Source: a virus
IMG/VR virus record: IMGVR_UViG_3300028844_007948
Span: 99,425 to 163,424 of that record
Strand: one strand, 5' to 3'
Length of the DNA: 64,000 nt
Position numbers and translations under genes: made by a program. Numbering within the stretch: position 1 is the stretch's first letter; every line of letters starts with the position of its first letter. Positions 35,253 to 43,884 of this stretch are shown here, piece by piece. The notes beneath the pieces were generated by a model. That model was not told the origin of the DNA, made no database searches, and was given only the letters and a program-made list of their open reading frames with translations.

Positions 35253-36056
35253 ATGAAAAGGAAAATTCTAATCATGGGCCTTCCAGGTTCTGGTAAGACG
35301 ACTTTAGCTGAAAATTTAGTTCCTAGACTTAATGCAGCTTGGTTTAATGCTGATGCCGTAAGGCAGGATATTTATTCAGAACTTGGATTTTCTCCAGAAG
35401 ATAGGTTGGCACATGCCACTCGCATGGGTAAACTTTGCGACTGGGCTAAACTCGGAGGATGTTATGTTATTGCTGATTTTGTTTGCCCCACCGAAGATAC
35501 TAGAGAAGCATTTGGTCCAGACTTTACTATATGGGTAAACAGAATTGAAGAAGGTAGATTTGCAGACACAAATAAACTTTTTCAAAAACCTAAAAATTAT
35601 GATATTGAATTAAACGAAGGCGATCCTGAGGAATGGTGCGAAATGGTTGTCTCGAAATTAAATGAAACAGAAGCGTGGGACAATCAAGCTCCGACCTCTT
35701 TATTAATTGGTAGATACCAACCATTTCATATCGGTCATAAAAATTTAGTAGCAGAATCCATAAGGAGAACTGGCCAATGTTGCATTGCTATAAGAGATGT
35801 TGGAGGTTCTGGAGATAAAAACCCATATGATTTTGAAAAAGTCAAAGAAGAAATTCATTCAGCATGTGTTGAATTCGGGAATAAAATTAAAGTTGTAGAG
35901 CTTCCTAATATTACTGATATCTTCTATGGAAGGGGTGTGGGGTACAATATAGAAGAGCTTGAACTTAGTAAAGAATTGCAATCTGTTTCTGCGACTAAAA
36001 TCAGAGAAGGTCATATAGATCAGGAAGGTAATTTACTTGGCAAAAGGCCAGAGTAA
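35253..36056 (+). CDS. Fusion of APS-kinase-like and NMN/cytidylyltransferase-like domains
   Basis: 267 aa, two domains. Residues 1-140: P-loop GLPGSGKTTLA, then NADAVR...LGFSPEDRLAHATRMG and VNRIEEGRFADTN, the layout of adenylylsulfate kinase (CysC). Residues ~147-260: nucleotidyltransferase with GRYQPFHIGHKN and the late SVSATKIREG motif, as in NadM/NadR-type NMN adenylyltransferases and other HIGH-type cytidylyltransferases. The kinase partner in a fused NAD salvage enzyme would normally be ribosylnicotinamide kinase, so the true substrate of the kinase domain is open. Confidence 0.8.
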   Translation: MKRKILIMGLPGSGKTTLAENLVPRLNAAWFNADAVRQDIYSELGFSPEDRLAHATRMGKLCDWAKLGGCYVIADFVCPTEDTREAFGPDFTIWVNRIEEGRFADTNKLFQKPKNYDIELNEGDPEEWCEMVVSKLNETEAWDNQAPTSLLIGRYQPFHIGHKNLVAESIRRTGQCCIAIRDVGGSGDKNPYDFEKVKEEIHSACVEFGNKIKVVELPNITDIFYGRGVGYNIEELELSKELQSVSATKIREGHIDQEGNLLGKRPE

Positions 36057-36069
36057 AGATCTCTCATAA

Positions 36070-36606
36070 GTGAATATATTAAATAAAACCAAAACATATT
36101 TGGTTGGCCATATGCAGTATTTAAGTGGTCGAAATTGGCGCCAAGAAGTTTCGCTAAAATTAAAGCCTTTGGGTATAACTTGTTTTGATCCTTATAAAAA
36201 GCCTTTTGTAAAAGATATAAGTGAGGATGAAAATGCAAGGCAATTGATGGATAAGTGGTTAAAAAATGGAGATTATGATAAACTTTCAGACAAAATGAAG
36301 ACAATAAGATCCTACGATCTTAATTTAGTTGATAGGAGTGACTTCATTATAGCGCATCTGGTTCCTGAGGTCGCTTCTTGGGGCAGTGCTGAAGAAATAG
36401 TTACTGCGGTTAGGATGAAAAAACCTATTTTCATAAGTATGGAGGGAGGGAAATCAAAAACTCCCCTTTGGATGTTCGGCATGTTGCCCCATAAATACAT
36501 TTATAATAGTGTGGAAGAGATTATAGATATGATAAAATCTATAGATTCTGGAAAAAAACCCATAGATTCTGAAAGATGGAGGCTTCTTCGGGAAAAATTT
36601 AGATAG
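36070..36606 (+). CDS. Nucleoside 2-deoxyribosyltransferase-like protein
   Basis: 178 aa, GTG start. TYLVGHMQYLSGRNWRQE matches the N-terminal motif of nucleoside deoxyribosyltransferases. ITCFDPYKKP supplies the D-P segment, IRSYDLNLVDRSDFIIAHL the central strand, and SWGSAEEIVTAV the Glu-containing nucleophile helix. Such enzymes swap bases on deoxyribose or hydrolyse nucleotides. The role could be nucleotide salvage or counter-defence on a modified nucleotide; undetermined. Confidence 0.72.
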   Translation: MNILNKTKTYLVGHMQYLSGRNWRQEVSLKLKPLGITCFDPYKKPFVKDISEDENARQLMDKWLKNGDYDKLSDKMKTIRSYDLNLVDRSDFIIAHLVPEVASWGSAEEIVTAVRMKKPIFISMEGGKSKTPLWMFGMLPHKYIYNSVEEIIDMIKSIDSGKKPIDSERWRLLREKFR

Positions 36607-36655
36607 ATTTTAATAAGATTTTTGGCAGGCTGCTTAAAATTTGTGTAACTTTCCT

Positions 36656-37069
36656 ATGAAAGAACATTCAAATAAAAATCTCATGCCATTACTATTAATA
36701 CCACCTTTAGTCGCTGCAGCAAAATTTGTTGCAGCTAGATTAGCCACGAGCGCAGCTGTAAGTGCTCTCAAATTTGCTATTTCACCTCCAGGGAGGAACT
36801 TAATTAAACATGCAGGGGGAGCGGCACTGGGAGTTCAGCTATCAACCAGTAGAAGTAAAGCTGGTCGGTTGATTGAAAACGGATGGAACTTAGGAGAAAA
36901 AGCTTACAGTAAAGCTGATCAACTTGGCCTTATACCAGAATTTGGATCAGGTGGGGGTAAGAGCGTCAGTAGTGGAAGACAAGGCAGGGGTAATAATCAA
37001 GGAACTAAGACACCGCAAGGAAAGAAAGCACCAACTCCTCAAACGAGACCGAACAGAAGAACGGGTTAG
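36656..37069 (+). CDS. Small Ala-rich basic protein, possible virion component
   Basis: 137 aa from the ATG (an upstream TTG would add 5 residues; an ATG at 36683 would shorten it). A hydrophobic Ala/Pro N-terminus (LLLIPPLVAAAKFVAARLA) is followed by a Gly/Ser/Arg/Gln-rich C-terminal tail (GRQGRGNNQGTKTPQ). The composition resembles the structural-type proteins nearby. No family. Confidence 0.55.
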   Translation: MKEHSNKNLMPLLLIPPLVAAAKFVAARLATSAAVSALKFAISPPGRNLIKHAGGAALGVQLSTSRSKAGRLIENGWNLGEKAYSKADQLGLIPEFGSGGGKSVSSGRQGRGNNQGTKTPQGKKAPTPQTRPNRRTG

Positions 37070-37109
37070 TATAAAATTTAACATTAACTAAAATTATTAG
37101 TAAAATAAA

Positions 37110-39815
37110 ATGAGCGCAGACGATCAATATATAGCATGGACGGCACAGCCACCTTTAGACACAGACATAACACTTTTTGACACGCCTCCTTATGAAGTAA
37201 TGTTAAATAAAAACGGTGAAATAACACAAGGTCAATTTGAAAATTTCACACCAGACCAGAAGATGGATTCAATTTATTTAACAATGGCTGCTAATAAAGC
37301 CAGAAAGACATTGGGCCTTCCTTCGCTAAGAGAGCTGAGGTTTTCAAAAAATCAAGAAGCATATGATCTTGCTGGTTCAAACTCTAGTGGATATACTACT
37401 GACGGAGGAACTACTCGTAAGCCAAACATAGAACTTTTACAAGGAAAATCTTATAAATTTACCTTTCCTCAATTTCATCCTATTAAATTTTCCGAAACTG
37501 AAGATGGAACTCATCAAGAAGGAACAGAATACACAGATTTTATTGTCGAATCTACTTCTACATCCGTCACAATAAATGTAAAGAAAAAAATCCCTTATAC
37601 ATTATATTATTATTGTGGAGCCCATTCTGGAATGGGCGCAAAATTAAGATTAATGCAGCCATATAGACAAGAGGAGGTGGAAACGTTTCATGCATCTACG
37701 AAAGAAAAGATTACTGAAAAAATCTTAAAATTTCAAACAAATCTTTTTCAAAAATTAACTGTTGATGAAGTTGCTATAGATCTTGGTGCAATCCCAGGTA
37801 AGGATACTGAAGCAGTTCAGAATAAAATAAATTCTCTTTATTATATTCCTGAAAAAGATGAACAAACCAACAGGTTAACATCAGACCTTACTCTATTTAA
37901 AGAAAAAGCTAGACAAGGACTTGTGTTTATTGATGAAGAGGATGCTATTGATGCTTATGGAAATATACTTGATGAAGACGAGTCTAATGACTTTCCAGAG
38001 CTTTGGCCTTCTTTTTATGCTCATGCATTTGGAGCTAATGCATGTCCAGTTAATCTTGATAAAGAGTTAAGACCTCTTGTAAATCAGTCAAGAAGATGGT
38101 TTTGGTTAAAAACTACAAGGAAAAAAATTGATAGTAGAATTTTGTTTCAACCTCCTACGGTAAAAGATATTGCTCTACATCTGGATGGTCATGAAGAAAG
38201 TATTGATGTTGTTAGTCAGAAAGCAATCAAAACCGTTCAACCCATGCTTGCTATCGCCGATCTTACAGATCTTGACGACCCTAAAGAAGAAACACAGAAT
38301 GGAATCTTTTTTGATGACATGTATTGTCTAATGAATATTAAAGATCCAGGAATGGGAATTAATTCAAATGGCGGTGGTGGTCAAGACTTGAGCAGGCTAC
38401 AAAGAGTAAGAAAAGCTTTTATCGTAGATGATGATGGTCTAATGTCAGAAATTAACAGTGCTGAATTTGCCGCTACTGATCAACCAAGGGGGGGAGTATA
38501 TATAGGTGGATGTGTTATCGCCCCACCTAATCAATACCTTCTCCCGATTTATGATGATATTCCTAGGCTTGATTTCTTTACTTTTGGCGCTGAAAATCAA
38601 TCATTATCAACCAATAAAAATCTCTTCTGGAGAATCTTCAATGATTTTGCTCGCCCCACATATGCCGACGATGAAACTTTTGATCTTGATAGTAGTGTTG
38701 TTACTACTCCCTTAACAAGTGTTACTCCAGAGGATGTATTAGGCTTAAACCTTGTATGGAGTGAGCCTCAAAACTTTCCACCTTATATTTCAGATGACCA
38801 CTTCCTTCTTCGTGGTGCTGACGGAAAAACAAAAGGAGCCGCATTCCAAAATGTAGACATAGAAGTTTGGACGCCAAGTTTAATATCAACAGAACTTTGG
38901 CTTGATTCCGATGACCTAAGCACAATCACGAAAGACTCTTCTACGAATCTAGTCAGCACTTGGTCAGATAAAAGTGGGAACGAAAATAACGCAACGCAGT
39001 CGAGCAACGCTCTTCAACCTTCTGATGTCAACCTTGGAGATGGCATTGAATTTGACGGTACAAATGAAGGATTTATTTTAACCAATAATATTAGCGAAAA
39101 CGACATAAGCGTTTTTGTCGTGATGAAAGGTGATGGTTATATATTTGCAAATAACCATACTGACCGACTTTTATTTCATAAAATGCCCGCCGACGAAGAT
39201 TATCGTATGTGGTGGAGACTTGAAGACACACACGAGTTCGAAAGAGTGTCTGTTCCAAATCTAAACACTTCGAATGTTCAGATTTTTGAATTTAGCAATC
39301 ACGGAACAAGTGTAGATGCTCGAATAAATGGAGCGAGTGGGGTCAATGATAGTAGTGATAAAAAAATAAACATTGATCGCATAGGGATGAAGTGGGACGC
39401 AAATACCAATGTCCCATCGTGGGGCGGAAATATTTTAGAAATTATTGCAGTAACATCCACGACAGACCGAGAAAAAATCGAAGGATATCTCGCTCACAAA
39501 TGGGGACTTGAAGGAGACCTCCCGTTAAATCATAATTTTAAATCATCTGCTCCTTACACTTCTACCTCAACACCTAGTCCGACACCTAAGCCAAAATTTT
39601 TAGAAACTACCGTTACTAGTACTGATTTAGGTCTTGAAGGTGATGTTATAACTAGAAAATATAGGGTGCTAGAGTCGAATGCTCTATTGAATATAAATCA
39701 ATTCAATTTGGTTAGAAATAGATGGTTCATCTTAGATGAATATGGTTATGATCTTAATTTTACTGCATTTACTGGGCCTAGAGCATATTCAAATGTATTT
39801 CTTTACAACGAATAA
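37110..39815 (+). CDS. Large structural-type protein with cupredoxin-like and inserted LamG domains
   Basis: 901 aa. Residues ~100-185 look like a cupredoxin: H123 (QFHPIKFSE), C169, H172 and M175 (YYYCGAHSGMG) sit as type-1 copper ligands. A central region (about 240-585) shares ordered motifs with the downstream 39923-41929 protein (FDDxxxLxNIKDP, RGGVYIGG vs TGAVFLGK, APPNQYLLP vs APPQMTLPE). Residues ~590-816 are a LamG domain (WLDSDDLS, SDKSGNENN, EGYLAHKWGL) with more CpG-rich DNA. The last ~85 residues resume the paralogous tail (RKYRVLESNA). Likely a virion or tail protein. Confidence 0.72.
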   Translation: MSADDQYIAWTAQPPLDTDITLFDTPPYEVMLNKNGEITQGQFENFTPDQKMDSIYLTMAANKARKTLGLPSLRELRFSKNQEAYDLAGSNSSGYTTDGGTTRKPNIELLQGKSYKFTFPQFHPIKFSETEDGTHQEGTEYTDFIVESTSTSVTINVKKKIPYTLYYYCGAHSGMGAKLRLMQPYRQEEVETFHASTKEKITEKILKFQTNLFQKLTVDEVAIDLGAIPGKDTEAVQNKINSLYYIPEKDEQTNRLTSDLTLFKEKARQGLVFIDEEDAIDAYGNILDEDESNDFPELWPSFYAHAFGANACPVNLDKELRPLVNQSRRWFWLKTTRKKIDSRILFQPPTVKDIALHLDGHEESIDVVSQKAIKTVQPMLAIADLTDLDDPKEETQNGIFFDDMYCLMNIKDPGMGINSNGGGGQDLSRLQRVRKAFIVDDDGLMSEINSAEFAATDQPRGGVYIGGCVIAPPNQYLLPIYDDIPRLDFFTFGAENQSLSTNKNLFWRIFNDFARPTYADDETFDLDSSVVTTPLTSVTPEDVLGLNLVWSEPQNFPPYISDDHFLLRGADGKTKGAAFQNVDIEVWTPSLISTELWLDSDDLSTITKDSSTNLVSTWSDKSGNENNATQSSNALQPSDVNLGDGIEFDGTNEGFILTNNISENDISVFVVMKGDGYIFANNHTDRLLFHKMPADEDYRMWWRLEDTHEFERVSVPNLNTSNVQIFEFSNHGTSVDARINGASGVNDSSDKKINIDRIGMKWDANTNVPSWGGNILEIIAVTSTTDREKIEGYLAHKWGLEGDLPLNHNFKSSAPYTSTSTPSPTPKPKFLETTVTSTDLGLEGDVITRKYRVLESNALLNINQFNLVRNRWFILDEYGYDLNFTAFTGPRAYSNVFLYNE

Positions 39816-39848
39816 TATAAAAACTATTTCACAAATTTTAAAATCCAG

Positions 39849-39861
39849 GTGTATATATAAT
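39849..39861 (+). promoter_or_regulatory. Putative promoter element upstream of a structural gene
   Basis: GTGTATATATAAT is identical over 13 bases to 13389-13401. It is followed by GTATAC, giving a GTATA/TATAC dyad. It predicts a leader of about 55 nt ending in the AGGAGAAATAAT ribosome site of the 39923 gene. This gene thus has both a promoter-like element and a good Shine-Dalgarno, consistent with high late expression. Confidence 0.5.
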
Positions 39862-39922
39862 GTATACGAGTTATTAATTATAATTTATTTTAAAAAAAAC
39901 ACAATAAAATAGGAGAAATAAT

Positions 39923-41929
39923 ATGGCAAAACAAAACGCAATATTTGGGGTCAATGCAGGGGTTCAAAACAACGTTGAAAAAGTGGCCGTAGCGGCTCAA
40001 CCCTCAAAGGAAGAATCTATAGCAAACGCAAAAAAACTTTTAAACCATGCTAAGAATATTCTTAAGCAACTTCAGGATGGGAATACAAAAGCCCCTTCTA
40101 GTGGTAGCGCTGCTGCTGTTAAAGGAATGTTTCATGCTCCTTTAACTGGGCCTTCAAATAAAATTCATGGTGTAATGATGAATAATGAGCCCTTCAAAAG
40201 AGAAGATATGAAGCATTTCAATAAGCCACCCATAGATCCTATGGTGGATAGGAGAGGTAAAAAAATTACCCAAACCCGATGGGACCAAATGAGTGATTGG
40301 GATAAGCATGATGCTTATACACATACTAAAGGTGCTAATGAGACTCTTGCACAGCAAGGTAAGCCACCTATCAATGATGCCATGATAGCTGATGCTAATA
40401 CTCCTAATGACAATGCAGCCGCAGGGCGAATGCAAGATTTAATCGAAGGCAAACAGAAAGATGGAGCCGCTATTCCAGTTGGTGATCCTAAAGCTCCTGT
40501 GAATGCTAATAATAAGCCGCTTACTGCATTACAGCACGCAGCAAAGCTTGAAGCTCTTAAGGCAGAGGGTATTGTTCCTACTTTTAACAATAACGATGTG
40601 CCGCAAAATGATAATGATGTTGATAGAAATAATTTAGCCAATGCATTGAACAAAAAGGCTATCAGGGGAGAATCTGTTGAGGGACCTGATGCTATTGATT
40701 GGAGTGGATTTGAGCCTAATGGAGATGTTCGTAAAAGCATGGACAAAGGTATTTCATCTAAAACCTTTGCGGGTATGGACAATGATATCAAAAATGCTTT
40801 AAGGAATGGTAATTGTGGCATAGTTATGCCAGATAACTTTGATGTAGACACTAAAAATCGACTGAATCAAGAGGCGGTAGCAGGTAGAAAATTATACAGA
40901 AAGCTTGTGACTCAAGGTCATATTCCCGAAGAAATAGGTTTCGATCCTAAAAAGTCTAATAACGGCAAAGGTGTAGACGCAAGAGCTATTAATACTGCAT
41001 CGAAAGTTCCCATGGTTTTAAATGTTGGCCCTCAAGATCATAATGATCTTTCAGCTGGAGCAGCAAAGGAAGGGCTTATGTTTGATGATGTTAATAAATT
41101 AATAAACATTAAAGATCCTTTTAGCGACGTTGATAGAGCAAGCGGTCTAGGGGGACAGCAATTTGATAAACCGCAAAAGATCAGATTTGGTAAAGTTGTC
41201 AAACACGTAGGGGAAAACAAAGAAGTTCCTATGCTTAAAAACGCCAAAGACATCAGTCTCGGTATAAATGATCAACCTACAGGAGCTGTTTTCCTTGGAA
41301 AACAAAAAGGCCCAAATCAGGGAGGTATAACTGATCGTTCTGTAATTATGGCTCCTCCTCAAATGACACTGCCAGAGGGTCAAAAGGATACTCCTAGAGT
41401 TAGTCTTCAAACTGGGGCAGGAAGAGATGATCCAAAAGTTAACAAAGGCTTATTTCAAAGAATTAAAACTGACTTTAACAATGTTTCAGAAAATGGTAAG
41501 AAAATGAGTACCGCTAAGATCGAAAGTTCTATTAAGGCTGGGGATTGGACATCATTAGAACTTCCAACGACTGATGTTCATCCTGATGCATTTAAACTCA
41601 GAAAAAGTAATTATAACACTGAAACTGCTGTGGATGAAAAAATTCCTGTTTTCAGAGACACCAATGGTCCAATACAGGATAATCCTCCAATGAAAAAGCA
41701 AACCGTCACATTTGGGGGTCAAAGTAGAACCTATGCGGTCCTTGATGATGATGTATCGTATATTCCTGAAGTGGTACAATCAACAGAAAAACCTGGCAAA
41801 AAAGCAGTTAAACCTGTTATCTCTCATGGCGAGGTTATTAGCGACAATCAAGTAACAAGATCTGCTAGTAGTTCACATATGCGAACACCCTCTAACTTTG
41901 ACATATCGAACCTTCAGCAAAGTGCTTGA
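39923..41929 (+). CDS. Structural-type protein, paralogue of the preceding gene without LamG
   Basis: 668 aa, polar, Asn/Asp/Lys-rich, preceded by AGGAG and terminated by a strong hairpin. From about residue 370 to the end it parallels residues ~385-590 plus the tail of the 37110-39815 protein. Shared blocks include FDDVNKLINIKDP, FGKVVKH (vs RKAFIV), TGAVFLG, APPQMTLPE, KGLFQRIKTDFNN (vs NLFWRIFNDFARP) and RTYAVLDDDV (vs RKYRVLESNA). An N-terminal helical half with Ala/Asn-rich segments is unique. Probably an abundant virion protein; it could be an internal or head decoration protein. Confidence 0.62.
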   Translation: MAKQNAIFGVNAGVQNNVEKVAVAAQPSKEESIANAKKLLNHAKNILKQLQDGNTKAPSSGSAAAVKGMFHAPLTGPSNKIHGVMMNNEPFKREDMKHFNKPPIDPMVDRRGKKITQTRWDQMSDWDKHDAYTHTKGANETLAQQGKPPINDAMIADANTPNDNAAAGRMQDLIEGKQKDGAAIPVGDPKAPVNANNKPLTALQHAAKLEALKAEGIVPTFNNNDVPQNDNDVDRNNLANALNKKAIRGESVEGPDAIDWSGFEPNGDVRKSMDKGISSKTFAGMDNDIKNALRNGNCGIVMPDNFDVDTKNRLNQEAVAGRKLYRKLVTQGHIPEEIGFDPKKSNNGKGVDARAINTASKVPMVLNVGPQDHNDLSAGAAKEGLMFDDVNKLINIKDPFSDVDRASGLGGQQFDKPQKIRFGKVVKHVGENKEVPMLKNAKDISLGINDQPTGAVFLGKQKGPNQGGITDRSVIMAPPQMTLPEGQKDTPRVSLQTGAGRDDPKVNKGLFQRIKTDFNNVSENGKKMSTAKIESSIKAGDWTSLELPTTDVHPDAFKLRKSNYNTETAVDEKIPVFRDTNGPIQDNPPMKKQTVTFGGQSRTYAVLDDDVSYIPEVVQSTEKPGKKAVKPVISHGEVISDNQVTRSASSSHMRTPSNFDISNLQQSA

Positions 41930-41950
41930 TAAATAACAATTAACATTTAA

Positions 41951-41982
41951 AAAAGGCGAGGTAAAACCCTCGCCTTTTTTTT
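41951..41982 (+). terminator. Strong Rho-independent terminator
   Basis: Stem AAGGCGAGG / CCTCGCCTT around a 6-base loop (TAAAAC), followed by a run of T. It closes the structural transcription unit right after the 39923 gene. Confidence 0.9.
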
Positions 41983-41985
41983 GCT

Positions 41986-42013
41986 TTGCTTTGCTTTGTT
42001 TTTTTGTTATAAT
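41986..42013 (+). promoter_or_regulatory. Putative promoter after the terminator
   Basis: TTGCTT (41986-41991), 16-base spacer, TATAAT (42008-42013), within a CTTTG repeat tract. It sits between the terminator and the glycosyltransferase start about 95 bases away. The -35 is low-complexity, so support is moderate. Confidence 0.4.
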
Positions 42014-42107
42014 ACTATTATTATTTTTTTTGTATTCTTAAAATTTTTTTTTGAAAGATTTCCTATAAAGTTCGAATACCAACACTAAACCATTTTTTAG
42101 AACCTTT

Positions 42108-42977
42108 ATGTCGGCTCTTACAATATCCATATGCACTAATAATAGTTTTTCCTATTTGAGGAAGTGTTTAATTAGTTTAGTAAAACAAACTAATAAAGAG
42201 TTTAATTTAATAATTCAAGATAATTATTCTAATAATCTCAATAAAAAAAAGGTGAAAGAAGTTTTAGGTGAGATCCTTGATTATAAATATATTTATAAAC
42301 AATGTTCTGGGTTGTCAGAATCTAGAAATATTTGTATTAAAAATTGCGAAACAGAATATATACATTTTTTAGACGACGATGTTTTTTGCCCAAATAATTT
42401 TGTTGACAATTTAAAAGTCTTTTTGTCAGAAAATAAACCTGTCTGTGTTGGTGGTAAAGTTTTGCCTGATTGGGGGGGGATAGTTAAACCAGACTGGCTT
42501 ACTAATAATTGTTTACCATTTCTGTCTATTGTAGATTTTGGTTACACTAACCTAGTTGACCCCCCTTTCCTTGCTGGAGCAAATTTGTGCTTTAAATTGG
42601 AGGTCTTAAAAGATCTCGGCGGGTTTTCTCAAAACTTAGGAAGAATCCAAGATAAAAATTGTTTACTTAGCGGAGAAGAAACTAAAGTTATTAGTTTGCT
42701 AAAAGAGCAAGGTTTAAATCATTTCTATTGTCCAAGTTTTCCTGTTTTTCATGCTATGAAAAAAGATAGACTAACAAAAAAATGGCTAATTAAACGTGCC
42801 GCCTGGCAAGCTGTCTCGGATTTTATTTCAAACAATTACGAGGCATATGAATTTAAAAACGAATCGATTAAAAATCATATCTACAGAATTTTTTCCGCTA
42901 ATTCCTCAAATATGGATGAGGTTCTTTTTTCTGTGAGAATTATTGTTTACAAACTTTTATTTGGTCTTTATGAATAA
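42108..42977 (+). CDS. Family 2 glycosyltransferase
   Basis: 289 aa GT-A enzyme. SICTNNSFSYLRKCLISL is the nucleotide-binding N-terminus. HFLDDDVF carries the DxD (D89-D91), AGANLCFKLEVL the donor loop, and SGEETKVISLL the acceptor-side ED motif. Starts after the terminator and promoter, and overlaps the fucosyltransferase-like gene by 8 bp. Acceptor unknown. Confidence 0.88.
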   Translation: MSALTISICTNNSFSYLRKCLISLVKQTNKEFNLIIQDNYSNNLNKKKVKEVLGEILDYKYIYKQCSGLSESRNICIKNCETEYIHFLDDDVFCPNNFVDNLKVFLSENKPVCVGGKVLPDWGGIVKPDWLTNNCLPFLSIVDFGYTNLVDPPFLAGANLCFKLEVLKDLGGFSQNLGRIQDKNCLLSGEETKVISLLKEQGLNHFYCPSFPVFHAMKKDRLTKKWLIKRAAWQAVSDFISNNYEAYEFKNESIKNHIYRIFSANSSNMDEVLFSVRIIVYKLLFGLYE

Positions 42978-43884
42978 TAAAAATATAATTTTGTGCTTTA
43001 GGCATCAAGCATTATTTCAAGGCAGGACAATGTCAACATTTTGTGGGTTAGGAGATATATTAAAAAGCTTTGTTAATGTTTATATATTTTGCAAGCAAAA
43101 TGGAATTGGATTTTATTTAAATTTTGACCATCATTGCATTAAGAAATTTTTAAATTTTAAAAAATTTGATTTTACTAAAACTTTTAAAGACATAGAGGTT
43201 CCAAAGGTAGTAGATTTCGTTAGTGGTTCTAATTTTTATTCTTATTTATGTGAATCTAATGAAGAGAACATTTTTTTAATGACAGATGGTAACAATATAT
43301 CTAATTTCTCTTATGTAGAAAACCTTGAAGCTGATTTTAAAGAAGTTTTTTTAAGCAATGAAAAAATAGCCGACAATATTAAGAATCAATATTCGGAACC
43401 TTATAATGTTTTTCATGCTAGACTGGGAGACGGAAATATGGTATCAAAGGATTTCCTAGATGATTATTATCTAAGAGACTTCTCTCATCAATATTCTGCA
43501 TATGATTGGTACAATTCTATCGATTTTAACTTTTCTTACGATTTTTTGTATAAGAATTTTAGCGAAGAAATAGCTTCTTCTGATTTCATATGTTCAGACC
43601 ACCTTTCTTTTAAAAAATTTATTTCAGAAAGAAGCGAAGTCAGATATGTAGATTTTGAAACAGTGCATTTAGGGCTTAAAAATTCCATGAAAAATATAGA
43701 GAAAACTCTTTATGATTTTTACATTTTATATTATTGCGACAATGCTTTTTCTGTATCCCATTATCCTTTTGGAAAAAGAGCTAGTGGTTTTGCATACTGG
43801 ATAGATAAAATTTTTATAAAAGATTTTAAATATTTTTCTTTTGATTGGCTTTATCAAAATATAAAACCATTAAAAGTCTATTAA
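42970..43884 (+). CDS. Fucosyltransferase-superfamily-like protein
   Basis: 304 aa from the ATG overlapping the GT2 stop. FHARLGDG (H149, R151, G153, D154) resembles the HxRxGD donor motif shared by alpha-1,2/1,6-fucosyltransferases and O-FucT-type enzymes. SHYPFGKRASGFAYWI near 270 resembles their second conserved S/F..(K/R)..S.FA motif. GDP-fucose synthesis genes at 1908-3915 would supply the donor. The overlap with the convergent minus-strand gene is 15 bp. The call rests on two motifs only. Confidence 0.6.
   Translation: MNNKNIILCFRHQALFQGRTMSTFCGLGDILKSFVNVYIFCKQNGIGFYLNFDHHCIKKFLNFKKFDFTKTFKDIEVPKVVDFVSGSNFYSYLCESNEENIFLMTDGNNISNFSYVENLEADFKEVFLSNEKIADNIKNQYSEPYNVFHARLGDGNMVSKDFLDDYYLRDFSHQYSAYDWYNSIDFNFSYDFLYKNFSEEIASSDFICSDHLSFKKFISERSEVRYVDFETVHLGLKNSMKNIEKTLYDFYILYYCDNAFSVSHYPFGKRASGFAYWIDKIFIKDFKYFSFDWLYQNIKPLKVY

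Noticed and set aside
40315-40851. Long minus-strand ORF opposite the structural-type gene
   Set aside because: No coupling or start context and hydrophobic mirror composition; it is the shadow of a well-supported plus-strand gene. The same applies to 19356-19646.
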